DNA from: Candidatus Wallbacteria bacterium
GTDB taxonomy: Bacteria; Muiribacteriota; UBA6191; JACPRK01
Length of the DNA stretch: 48,804 nt
Assembly (NCBI GenBank): GCA_016213845.1
Contig: JACQZN010000025.1
Location: 1 to 48,804, forward strand
Direction: 5' to 3'
Position numbers and translations under genes: made by a program. Shown here one piece after another: positions 34,195 through 40,927 of the stretch. The stretch's first letter is position 1. Every line of letters begins with the position of its first letter. The notes below the pieces were generated by a model, which saw only the letters and a program-made list of their open reading frames with translations, ran no database searches and had not been told where the DNA came from.

Positions 34195-34212
34195 GGCCCC
34201 TGTGCAGGGGCC
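34195..34212 (-). promoter_or_regulatory. GC-rich hairpin between sigma and anti-sigma genes
   Basis: GGCCCCTG and CAGGGGCC form a perfect stem of 7-8 pairs with a 2-4 nt loop on the transcribed strand. No T tract follows, so it may attenuate, or set the ratio of sigma to anti-sigma, rather than terminate. Confidence 0.4.
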
Positions 34213-34261
34213 TCCGATGATGGCTATGCCCGGTCCCGGCGAAAGTTTCGAAATGTGTCGC

Positions 34262-34828
34262 TCAGTCGATAAGCTGCATGCGCTGCAGCTTCTCGCGCAA
34301 GAGTTTGCGTCCCAGGTGGATGTTTGTCTTGACCGTCCCCAGGTTCATCGAGAGGGCGTCGCTGATCTCCTGGTAGCTACGTTCCAGGAGGTGCCGGAGC
34401 ACGATCACGGTCCGGTACTTCTCCGGCAGGGCGTCGAGACAGCGGAGCACCTCGTGCTCCAGTTGCTTGTTCTGGACCTGCGTGTGGGAGTCGCCTTCGA
34501 TACCGGAGGCTGGCCGATCCTCGATCGTGTCGCTGGCCACCTCGCGGCGCTTTAGGCCTCGCAGCCGGTAGAGCGCCTGGTTGCGCGCGATCCCGAGGAT
34601 CCAGGCCACAAATGGCCGGGAATGGTCGTAATCGCCCAGGTGGGTGTAGGCATTGATGAAGACCTCCTGGGTGATGTCCTGGGCTTCCTCCCGCTGCCGC
34701 ACGAAGCGCAGGACCAGGTTGTAGACCATGGTCTCGTAGTGGCCCAGGAGTCGTCCGAAGGCCTCGGGTTCGCCCTCCAGACTGTCCCGGACCAGCTCGA
34801 GATCACGCTGCTGGTCAGGCGTCGGCAT
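34262..34828 (-). CDS. ECF RNA polymerase sigma factor
   Basis: 188 residues. Region 2 (about 25-90): GHYETMVYNLVLRFVRQREEAQDITQEVFINAYTHLGDYD with the DxxQEVF core for -10 recognition. Region 4 (about 125-180): LDALPEKYRTVIVLRHLLERSYQEISDALSMNLGTVKTNIHLGRKLLREKL, a helix-turn-helix for -35 recognition. No sigma 1.1 or 3 regions, as in group IV. It pairs with the FecR-like protein just downstream. The acidic linker between the regions (EDRPASGIEGDSHTQ) is normal. ATG at 34828 without a strong Shine-Dalgarno. Confidence 0.93.
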   Translation of the reverse strand: MPTPDQQRDLELVRDSLEGEPEAFGRLLGHYETMVYNLVLRFVRQREEAQDITQEVFINAYTHLGDYDHSRPFVAWILGIARNQALYRLRGLKRREVASDTIEDRPASGIEGDSHTQVQNKQLEHEVLRCLDALPEKYRTVIVLRHLLERSYQEISDALSMNLGTVKTNIHLGRKLLREKLQRMQLID

Positions 34829-34891
34829 GCGCTGCTGATGTTAACGCGTCCGGACGAGGGCTGTCAGCCTCCCGTCCGCGGCGGCGCGACC

Positions 34892-35899
34892 CTAGCGCTG
34901 GGCCGTGAGGGCGTCCTGGGCCCGCTTGTAGGACGAGAGACTGGCAGCCGCCGCGGCGTGGTTCCCCGTCGCGGCCGCCTTGAGGTAGTCCCGGTAGTGG
35001 CCGTCGCTCACCTTTCGCAGCTCGGCCGGGGCAAGGCCGGCCAGGCCGTCTGAGCTGCTCGGCGCGGCGGGTGCCGCCGGGAGCTCCGCGGCGGCGGCCA
35101 GCGGCTGGTCCTTGCCGGCCTCGGCGATGGGGCCGCGCAGCGTTGCCGCGCGGTTACGGAGCCACTCTGCCAGCTTCAAGCCCATCGTGCCGCCGATGGC
35201 GCCCCCGACGATCGGGCCCAGGGTGGGCACTGGCAAGAGGCCTCCGAGCACGATGCCGACGGTGCTGCCGATGGTCTGAGTCGTGAACTCCAGCAGCCGG
35301 ATTCCCTCGAAGGCGCTCCGGCCGTTCACCAGGTTGATGCCCACCTTCGTGCCGAGGAGCGCGCCGGCCAGCATCGGCAGGGTGCCCATCATCTGGCCCG
35401 CCAACCCGGGCAGGATCGGGACCGGGATGGACGAGCCGATGGCAGCCCCCAGGGTGCCGCCGAGCAGGTTGCCGGCAAGGAACTCCTTGCTCGTCATTCC
35501 CTTGAGGGTGTCGGAGACGGCCTGGTTGACGTCGGAGCCCTTGGCGACCCGCGTCAGGATGTCGGTCAGGAAGATGGTCCCGATGTCCTTCACCAGACCG
35601 CTGGAGAAGTCCTGCCCGACGGTCTTGGCCGCTCCCTTGAAGTCGCGGTCCTTGAGCGCAGCGCCATAGGCAGAAAAGCGCTCCACCCGCTGCTGGGGCT
35701 GCATGTTGAAGAACGGGATGCGCTTGATGGTCTCGATCTGGGCGATCGCCGCGCCCATGTCCCGGTACTCGGTGCCCAGGCCGTCGGCCGTGCGGAAGGT
35801 ACCGATTGGATCGACCTTGCTCTGCGCGCCGGCGGGCGTGCTGGCGACCAGCGCAATGAGCGCCACCAGGCTCAGCCAGCTTCCTACAAACCGCAACAT
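34892..35899 (-). CDS. Exported glycine-rich protein of unknown function
   Basis: 335 residues. Signal peptide [25 protein letters not shown]; start at 35899 because GGAGGA lies five nt upstream, while the next ATG upstream overlaps that site. The middle (about 120-245) alternates hydrophobic and Gly residues: [43 protein letters not shown] and [27 protein letters not shown], a glycine-zipper pattern that could insert into membranes. The C-terminus is Ala-rich helical. Upstream of the ECF sigma gene on the same strand (63 nt), so it might be part of the same stress unit. No family recognised. Confidence 0.7.
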   Translation of the reverse strand: MLRFVGSWLSLVALIALVASTPAGAQSKVDPIGTFRTADGLGTEYRDMGAAIAQIETIKRIPFFNMQPQQRVERFSAYGAALKDRDFKGAAKTVGQDFSSGLVKDIGTIFLTDILTRVAKGSDVNQAVSDTLKGMTSKEFLAGNLLGGTLGAAIGSSIPVPILPGLAGQMMGTLPMLAGALLGTKVGINLVNGRSAFEGIRLLEFTTQTIGSTVGIVLGGLLPVPTLGPIVGGAIGGTMGLKLAEWLRNRAATLRGPIAEAGKDQPLAAAAELPAAPAAPSSSDGLAGLAPAELRKVSDGHYRDYLKAAATGNHAAAAASLSSYKRAQDALTAQR

Positions 35900-35974
35900 G
35901 CGCATCCTCCAGGGCATCTACCGTCTACTACGGTCATTCTACGCTGGATGTTATGCCGTGGGGCCGTCATGGTT

Positions 35975-36002
35975 TTGGAAAAGTCGTTTCGGCCTGTGAT
36001 AG
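35975..36002 (+). promoter_or_regulatory. Candidate promoter of the chemoreceptor gene
   Basis: TTGGAA, 16 nt, TGATAG in an AT-richer patch, about 38 nt before the ATG at 36041; CGGAGGT lies 5-10 nt before that ATG. Confidence 0.32.
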
Positions 36003-36040
36003 ACTTTTCCTGCCCGGCGCCACCCGCCGGCGGAGGTCAC

Positions 36041-37516
36041 ATGCGGCTCACTCTCTACTACTGGATCACGGTCGTCTTCATAGGCGTCCTCTTCCTACTC
36101 TCGGCCGTGTTCTCCTCCAAGGCCGACACGGCTGCCTACGCCGCGGTGACCGGAAGCATCGGCCTCGTCTTCACGCTGGTGGGCTGCATCCTCTTCTTCC
36201 GGAAGATCATCCAACCGCTCGAGGTCATCATCGAGTACCTCAACAACTTCGCCAAGCGGCGCATCCCCGATGAGCTGCCGAGAGACCTGTCGCAGGAGAT
36301 GGCCGAGTTCACGTCGAACCTGTCGTCCTTCATGACCGACTTCAAGGGGTTCGCCGACAAGCTCGAGGAGACCCACAAGCTGCTCGTCTATTCCAGCAAG
36401 GAGACGACCAAGAGCTACAAGAACCTGGTCAAGTCGTCCAAGACGCAGAGCAGCAAGGCCTCCAACGTGGCCGGGACGCTCGAGCAGATCAGCGCCAACG
36501 TCAACCGGATCTCCCAGAACGTGCAGGAGCTGGTCGCCACGGCCGAGGAGTCGTCCTCGGCGATGGAGGAGATGGCGGCGAGCGCTCACGAGGTCGCCAA
36601 GAACGCCATGTCGGTCGCAGCGTTGTCGGAGGACACTGCGCAGAAAGCCAAGCGGTCCGGCGAGACCGTCAATGACACCATCCGCGGCATCAACACAATC
36701 TCGAGCACGATCGGCGACTTGACCAGCGTCATCAACAACCTGGGCGTCAAGTCGGGCAAGATCGGCACGATCATCCAGACCATTTCCAACATCTCCAAGC
36801 AGACCAACTTGTTGGCGCTCAACGCCGCCATCGAAGCCGCGCGCGCCGGCGAGCACGGGAAGGGCTTCGCGGTCGTCGCCGAGGAAGTCCGGCGGCTGGC
36901 GGACGATTCCTCCCGCGCAACCCTGGAGATTTCGCTGCTGATCGGCGGCATCCAGGACGAGGTGAAGAACGCGGTCCAGACCTCGGAGAACGGCCGGCGC
37001 CAGATCGAGACCGAGATCGCCAAGGCGCAGATGGCCGAGTCGGCCGTCAAGGACATCATCAGCAACATCCACAAGGTGACGACGGCGATGAAGGAGATCA
37101 ACATCGCCACCCAGGAGCAGAAGGCCGGAAGCGACCAGGTCGTCAAGGGCGTCGATTTCGTGAGCAACCTGACGCAGCAGATCTCCCAGGCCATCCAGGA
37201 GCAGACCAAGAACACTTCTGCCGCCACCGGAGAGCTCAACGATATCTCGCGGGACATCGCCCAGAACCTTGCCAGCCTGGAGGCGCTGTCGATGCTGACG
37301 AACCGCATCACCGAGCAGTCGCTCGAGATCATCAAGGCGTCGAACCGCTTCTTCAAGATGGACGGGGGCTCCTCGGGCGGGGGCGGCGGCGGCGGCGGTG
37401 GCAGGTCCATCTCGCGAGCGTTGCCCAACCCGTTCCAGGACGACGAGCCTTCGTCCCGTGAGCACAGGGACGAGGAAGAGGAGCTGGAGTCGTCGATCTC
37501 GGCGATGCGGCCATGA
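36041..37516 (+). CDS. Methyl-accepting chemotaxis protein-like transducer without periplasmic sensor
   Basis: 491 residues. Two membrane segments (about 6-25 and 34-53) joined by a loop of only 8 residues, so no extracytoplasmic sensor. A HAMP-like segment (about 54-105) precedes a long MCP signalling helix domain whose hairpin tip holds [35 protein letters not shown] (about 252-290), the canonical CheA/CheW contact. The tail is GlySer-rich with a run of ten Gly and then acidic residues, without a CheR-tethering pentapeptide. It would sense an internal or membrane cue. No che genes are in the window; with pilus genes nearby it may feed a T4P twitching pathway (inference). Confidence 0.85.
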   Translation: MRLTLYYWITVVFIGVLFLLSAVFSSKADTAAYAAVTGSIGLVFTLVGCILFFRKIIQPLEVIIEYLNNFAKRRIPDELPRDLSQEMAEFTSNLSSFMTDFKGFADKLEETHKLLVYSSKETTKSYKNLVKSSKTQSSKASNVAGTLEQISANVNRISQNVQELVATAEESSSAMEEMAASAHEVAKNAMSVAALSEDTAQKAKRSGETVNDTIRGINTISSTIGDLTSVINNLGVKSGKIGTIIQTISNISKQTNLLALNAAIEAARAGEHGKGFAVVAEEVRRLADDSSRATLEISLLIGGIQDEVKNAVQTSENGRRQIETEIAKAQMAESAVKDIISNIHKVTTAMKEINIATQEQKAGSDQVVKGVDFVSNLTQQISQAIQEQTKNTSAATGELNDISRDIAQNLASLEALSMLTNRITEQSLEIIKASNRFFKMDGGSSGGGGGGGGGRSISRALPNPFQDDEPSSREHRDEEEELESSISAMRP

Positions 37517-37935
37517 CGGCCGGCCGGGGCGGCGCCCCGCGGGGCCCTGCCCTGACGGTCGATCTGTTGATCGTTCCGGTCGAGGAGCCGGGTGGAGTGG
37601 TGCTGGTGAGGCGGCGATACGAGCCGGTCGGGTGGGCCTTGCCGGGAGGGTTCGTCGACCATGGCGAGACCGTCGAGGCCGCGGCGATTCGAGAGGCAAA
37701 AGAGGAAACGGGTCTGGACGTGACCCTGTTGCGGCAGTTTCACGTCTACTCGGACCCGGCACGCGATGCGCGGCAGCACACCGTATCGGTGGTGTTCGTT
37801 GCAGCGGCCCGGGGACGCCCTGCCGGGGCCGATGACGCGGCGGAGGCACGGGTGTTCTCGATGGGTGCGCTTCCGGAGCCGATAGTCTTCGACCACGCGC
37901 AGATCCTGGAGGACTTCGTCCAGGGGCGGTACTGA
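37513..37935 (+). CDS. Nudix hydrolase
   Basis: 140 residues. Nudix box Gly46-x5-Glu52-x7-Arg60-Glu61-x2-Glu64-Glu65-x-Gly67 is intact ([24 protein letters not shown]). The preceding [15 protein letters not shown] and the later [22 protein letters not shown] suit ADP-ribose or NAD(H)-type pyrophosphatases, and [11 protein letters not shown] is characteristic of that group. The substrate is not certain. The start overlaps the chemoreceptor stop (ATGA). Confidence 0.88.
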   Translation: MTAGRGGAPRGPALTVDLLIVPVEEPGGVVLVRRRYEPVGWALPGGFVDHGETVEAAAIREAKEETGLDVTLLRQFHVYSDPARDARQHTVSVVFVAAARGRPAGADDAAEARVFSMGALPEPIVFDHAQILEDFVQGRY

Positions 37936-37957
37936 GCGGCGGGGGCGTGCGGGCAGG

Positions 37958-39178
37958 ATGACCCTTCGACACGGCTGCTTCCGCAGCCTGCTCAGGGTGA
38001 GCGGGGGGGCTGCCGGCGCTGGCGAGGGGGCATGCAGTGCGGCGGGTCTGGAGCGATTGTGGCTCCGGACGCTAGCGCCTGGTCCGGCGCGCTGGCTGGC
38101 GTGGCCAATCCTGGCGCTGGTGGCGGTGCTGTTCCATGCGGCGCGGGAGTGCAAGTTCCGGATCTTTCGCTGGGGGCTGTTTCCCAGGACGCGGCTGGCG
38201 GCCTTTACCGTGAGTGTGGGGAACGTGGCGGTCGGCGGCACGGGAAAGACGCCGGCCACGCTGGCCATCGGACGGCTCCTCTCGGAGCTCCCCGGCGTGC
38301 GCGTGGCGGTGCTTTCGCGCGGCTACCGGTCGAGGAACCGGGAGTGGGTGCGACGCATAAGCAACGACGGGGCGCTCGCGGCGGGCGCCGCGCTCGGGGG
38401 GGACGAGGCGTATCTGCTGGCCACCTCGCTGCCGCGGTCCTCCGTGTACGTGGGGAAGCGGCGAGCCCTCACGGGCCGGGCCGCCGTGGCCGACGGTCAC
38501 ACGGCGGTCGTCCTGGATGACGGCCTGCAGTACTGGCGGCTGGAGCGGGACCTGGACGTCGTCTGCTTCTCGGCGCTCTGGCCGCTGGCGGCGTACAGGC
38601 CGTTTCCGCTGGGGATCTTGCGGGAGCCGCTGGGGCGCATCCGGAACGTCCAGTTCGCCCTGATCTCCGGGGCGAGCCAGGTGCCGGAGGAGCAAGTGCG
38701 CCAGCTCGAGGGCCTCATCCGTGCCGAGGCGCCGGGGATCGGAATCGCGCGGATCGAGCTGGAGCTGGTGGGCGTATCGAAGCCGGGTGAGAGGGCGCTG
38801 CTCGGGGGCAGAGGGGAACTGACCGGGAAGCGGGTGCTGGCGGTCTCCAACATCGTCAACCCTGCGCGGTTCTGGAGCTCCATCGAACGGGACCTGGGCG
38901 CCACCGCCGTCGGCCTGGCCTTTCCGGATCACCACTGTCACGGGCCTGGTGACGTTTCCCGGATGTTCGAGCGCGCCGTCGCCGAACGGGCGCACGCCAT
39001 CCTGGCGACCGAGAAAGACGAACAGTCACTTCTGGAGCTGGGGCTGCCGCACACGACCGTCCCGATCTGGATTGCTCGAGGCCAGGCCCGGCTGGCCGGC
39101 GAGGGCGCGGGCGCGCTCGAGGCAGCGCTGCGCGATGGCGTGGCGGCGCGGGCTGCGGGTGGAGCCCAAGTGCGTTAA
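37958..39178 (+). CDS. lpxK: Tetraacyldisaccharide 4'-kinase LpxK
   Basis: 406 residues as drawn. A membrane-proximal helix (about 45-62, ARWLAWPILALVAVLFHAA) is followed by the kinase: P-loop SVGNVAVGGTGKTPATL (about 86-102), LSRGYRSRNREWVRR, GDEAYLLA, VLDDGLQYWRLERDLDVVCF, PLGILREPLGRI and FPDHHCHGPGDV. It phosphorylates the lipid A disaccharide at 4'. The first 15-30 codons do not look like LpxK: they come from a REP-like palindrome (37961-37998). The true start may be later (GTG at 37997 or a TTG near 38057), none with a good Shine-Dalgarno. It precedes the MshEN-like gene by 11 nt. Confidence 0.87.
   Translation: MTLRHGCFRSLLRVSGGAAGAGEGACSAAGLERLWLRTLAPGPARWLAWPILALVAVLFHAARECKFRIFRWGLFPRTRLAAFTVSVGNVAVGGTGKTPATLAIGRLLSELPGVRVAVLSRGYRSRNREWVRRISNDGALAAGAALGGDEAYLLATSLPRSSVYVGKRRALTGRAAVADGHTAVVLDDGLQYWRLERDLDVVCFSALWPLAAYRPFPLGILREPLGRIRNVQFALISGASQVPEEQVRQLEGLIRAEAPGIGIARIELELVGVSKPGERALLGGRGELTGKRVLAVSNIVNPARFWSSIERDLGATAVGLAFPDHHCHGPGDVSRMFERAVAERAHAILATEKDEQSLLELGLPHTTVPIWIARGQARLAGEGAGALEAALRDGVAARAAGGAQVR
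37961..37998. repeat. REP-like palindrome overlapping the lpxK 5' end
   Basis: Outer arms ACCCT / AGGGT, inner perfect stem GGCTGC / GCAGCC with a TTCC loop, and the CCCTTCGACA...TGCTCAGGGT frame of the REP family. Its translation gives the atypical first residues of the lpxK reading frame. Confidence 0.65.
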
Positions 39179-39189
39179 CGTATCGTTCG

Positions 39190-39756
39190 ATGATCATCCT
39201 CGAGGAGCTTGAGGAGCTCGAGCGGGACCTTGGGCAGGACGGCATGCCTCTCAGGCAGAGGCTGGAAGCCGAGCGCGGCCAGATCCGGGAGCGCCGCGTC
39301 GAGAAGCGGCTGGGGGAGATCTTGGTCGAGGAAGGGCATCTGAGCGCCGCCGATCTGGAGCGGGCGCTGGAGGAGCAGTCGGCCATCCCGGAGATTCCAC
39401 TGGGCAAGCTGCTCGTGAAGCTCGGGTACGTGAGCGCCTTCAAGGTGTACAAGGCGCTGGGCAAGCAGTACGGAATCGATCCCTCGAGCTGCAAGGACGT
39501 GCGGCCGATCGGCGAGCAGCTCGTGGCCGACGGCGTGATCACGTCCGAGCAGCTCGCGCGCGCGCTCGCCATCCAGCGCGAGGGCGGCGGCAAGGAGATG
39601 CTGGGGCGGGTGCTGGTCCGCCTGGGCTACGCCGACCTGCACCAGATCTACGAGGCGCTTTGCCACCAGCTGGCCCGCATCCTCTACCACCTCGCCAGCG
39701 AAGTCCAGAGCCGCGACGCCATCGCCGAGCAGCTGGAACTGGGGAGTGGCGAGTAG
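39190..39756 (+). CDS. Stand-alone protein with two MshEN-like modules
   Basis: 188 residues. After a charged N-terminal helix, two bipartite modules follow. Module 1 (about 38-95): RLGEILVEEGHLSAADLERALEEQ then PLGKLLVKLGYVSAFKVYKALGKQ. Module 2 (about 105-165): PIGEQLVADGVITSEQLARALAIQ then MLGRVLVRLGYADLHQIYEALCHQ. This is the pattern of the MshEN domain of extension ATPases, seen also in PilB of this window, but here there is no ATPase. Only the first half-motif keeps the RLG start, so cyclic-di-GMP binding is plausible for module 1 and doubtful for module 2. Its stop codon is part of the heptamer array. Role unknown, possibly a c-di-GMP adaptor for T4P or T2SS. Confidence 0.72.
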   Translation: MIILEELEELERDLGQDGMPLRQRLEAERGQIRERRVEKRLGEILVEEGHLSAADLERALEEQSAIPEIPLGKLLVKLGYVSAFKVYKALGKQYGIDPSSCKDVRPIGEQLVADGVITSEQLARALAIQREGGGKEMLGRVLVRLGYADLHQIYEALCHQLARILYHLASEVQSRDAIAEQLELGSGE

Positions 39757-39849
39757 CGAGTAGTGAGTAGTGAGTAGCGAGTAGGGGAGCCACCTGGGCT
39801 CTCACTCCTCACTCCTCAAGCCTCGAGCCTCGAGCCTCGAGCCTCACCT
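39744..39849. repeat. Bipartite heptameric array between convergent genes
   Basis: Left half: six contiguous units GAGTGGC, GAGTAGC/T (39744-39785), of which the second supplies the TAG stop of the upstream gene. Fifteen nt later, seven contiguous CTCNNNN units (CTCACTC, CTCAAGC, CTCGAGC) run 39801-39849 and overlap the stop of the cobalamin gene. The halves are GAG-anchored on opposite strands and could fold as an imperfect hairpin. Confidence 0.92.
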
Positions 39850-40413
39850 CATCGCCCACTTCGTCTCCTCCAGGCCGGCGCGGTGGTTGGCAAGCCGGGC
39901 CAGGGTGAAGAGCAGGTCGGAGAGGCGGTTGAGATAGAGGAGATGCGTGGCGGGGACAGGCTCGGCGGCGGCGAGCGCGACCACGACACGCTCGGCGCGG
40001 CGGCAGAGCGTGCGGGCGACGTGCAGCTGGGCGGCGGGCGCGGTGCCGCCCGGCAGAATGAACGCGCGGATCGGCCCGAGCTCCTCGCAGGCGCGGTCGA
40101 TGGCGTCCTCCATCCAGCGCTCGGCACCCTCGGCCAGGCGCGAGGCAGGCGGTAGCTCGCCCAGCTTCGCCGGCGCTGTGGCCAGCTCGGCTCCGAGGTG
40201 AAAGAGCTCATTCTGGATGCGTTCGAGCTGCAGGTCGATCGAGGCCAGGCCGGCATTGTCGGTGGCCTGGAGCCCTGCTCGCGCCACGCCCAAGGCGCTG
40301 TTGAGCTCGTCGACCGTGCCGTAGGCCTCGATCCGGGCGCTCGACTTCGGCAGACGGTCGCCGCCGAAGAGCCCGGTCGTGCCGTCGTCCCCGGTCTTCG
40401 TGTAAATCTTCAT
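39844..40413 (-). CDS. Cob(I)alamin adenosyltransferase, PduO type
   Basis: 189 residues, family length. N-terminal KIYTKTGDDGTTGLFGGDRLPKSSARIEAYGTVDELNSALG is the ATP-binding PduO/MMAB signature. ALGVARAG and the C-terminal [11 protein letters not shown] and YLNRLSDLLFTLAR helices complete it. It transfers the adenosyl group from ATP to cob(I)alamin for adenosylcobalamin enzymes. ATG with GGAG seven nt upstream. It begins 31 nt after gspM on the same strand, so it may be cotranscribed with the T2SS genes despite no functional link. The array at 39744 overlaps its stop. No B12-dependent enzyme is nearby. Confidence 0.92.
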   Translation of the reverse strand: MKIYTKTGDDGTTGLFGGDRLPKSSARIEAYGTVDELNSALGVARAGLQATDNAGLASIDLQLERIQNELFHLGAELATAPAKLGELPPASRLAEGAERWMEDAIDRACEELGPIRAFILPGGTAPAAQLHVARTLCRRAERVVVALAAAEPVPATHLLYLNRLSDLLFTLARLANHRAGLEETKWAMR

Positions 40414-40444
40414 TCAATGGCTCCAGCGGCTCCAGTGAGTTTCC

Positions 40445-40927
40445 TCACAGCGTGAGGTCGCTCAAGATCAGCGCCACGCCCGCCATGCTGCCCTGCTTGT
40501 TGATCTCGAACCGCACGACCTGCACGGTTACGGGGAACTTCTCGATCCGAGAGAGGAACTCGACCATCTCCCGCAGGTAGAGGTTCCCCAGCCGGACTTC
40601 CACCTTGTTCGGCTCCGTGGCCGAGGACTCGCTCAGCTTGCGGATGGTCGGCGCCAGGCCAAGCTCCCGGCCGACCTTTTCGACGCGGGCCTCGATCGAC
40701 TGTGCGTCGGACTGGCCGCTCCCGGTGAGCTTGTCGCATTCCGCGTTCAGCACGCGCAGCTCCTCGGCGGCCTTCGCTTGCCGGCCCTGCTTTTCGACCT
40801 CGGCGCGAAGAGTTGCGATGCGCTCGGACTGTGGCCCGACGATGAGCGAGAAGTAGATGTAGACGCCGGCCAGCACGGCTAGCCCCAGGGCGGCCTGTCG
40901 CCGCGTCAGCTCGAGGTTTCCGACCAT
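40445..40927 (-). CDS. gspM: GspM/PilO-like T2SS inner-membrane protein
   Basis: 160 residues. One membrane segment (about 10-30, ALGLAVLAGVYIYFSLIVG), a coiled coil (32-70, RIATLRAEVEKQGRQAKAAEELRVLNAECDKL) and a periplasmic ferredoxin-like domain (about 80-158). Position after gspL and architecture fit GspM, which partners GspL as PilO does PilN. Its start directly abuts the gspL stop (TAGATG). GspM homologs are poorly conserved, so context carries much of the assignment. Confidence 0.72.
   Translation of the reverse strand: MVGNLELTRRQAALGLAVLAGVYIYFSLIVGPQSERIATLRAEVEKQGRQAKAAEELRVLNAECDKLTGSGQSDAQSIEARVEKVGRELGLAPTIRKLSESSATEPNKVEVRLGNLYLREMVEFLSRIEKFPVTVQVVRFEINKQGSMAGVALILSDLTL

Noticed and set aside
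36095..38268. Two long minus-strand frames opposite the chemoreceptor, Nudix and lpxK genes
   Set aside because: Composition of complementary-strand shadows, no motifs, and the plus strand has well-supported genes.
37997..39178. GTG at 37997 as the definite lpxK start
   Set aside because: It removes most of the REP-derived residues but has no spaced Shine-Dalgarno, so the longer frame is kept with a caveat.
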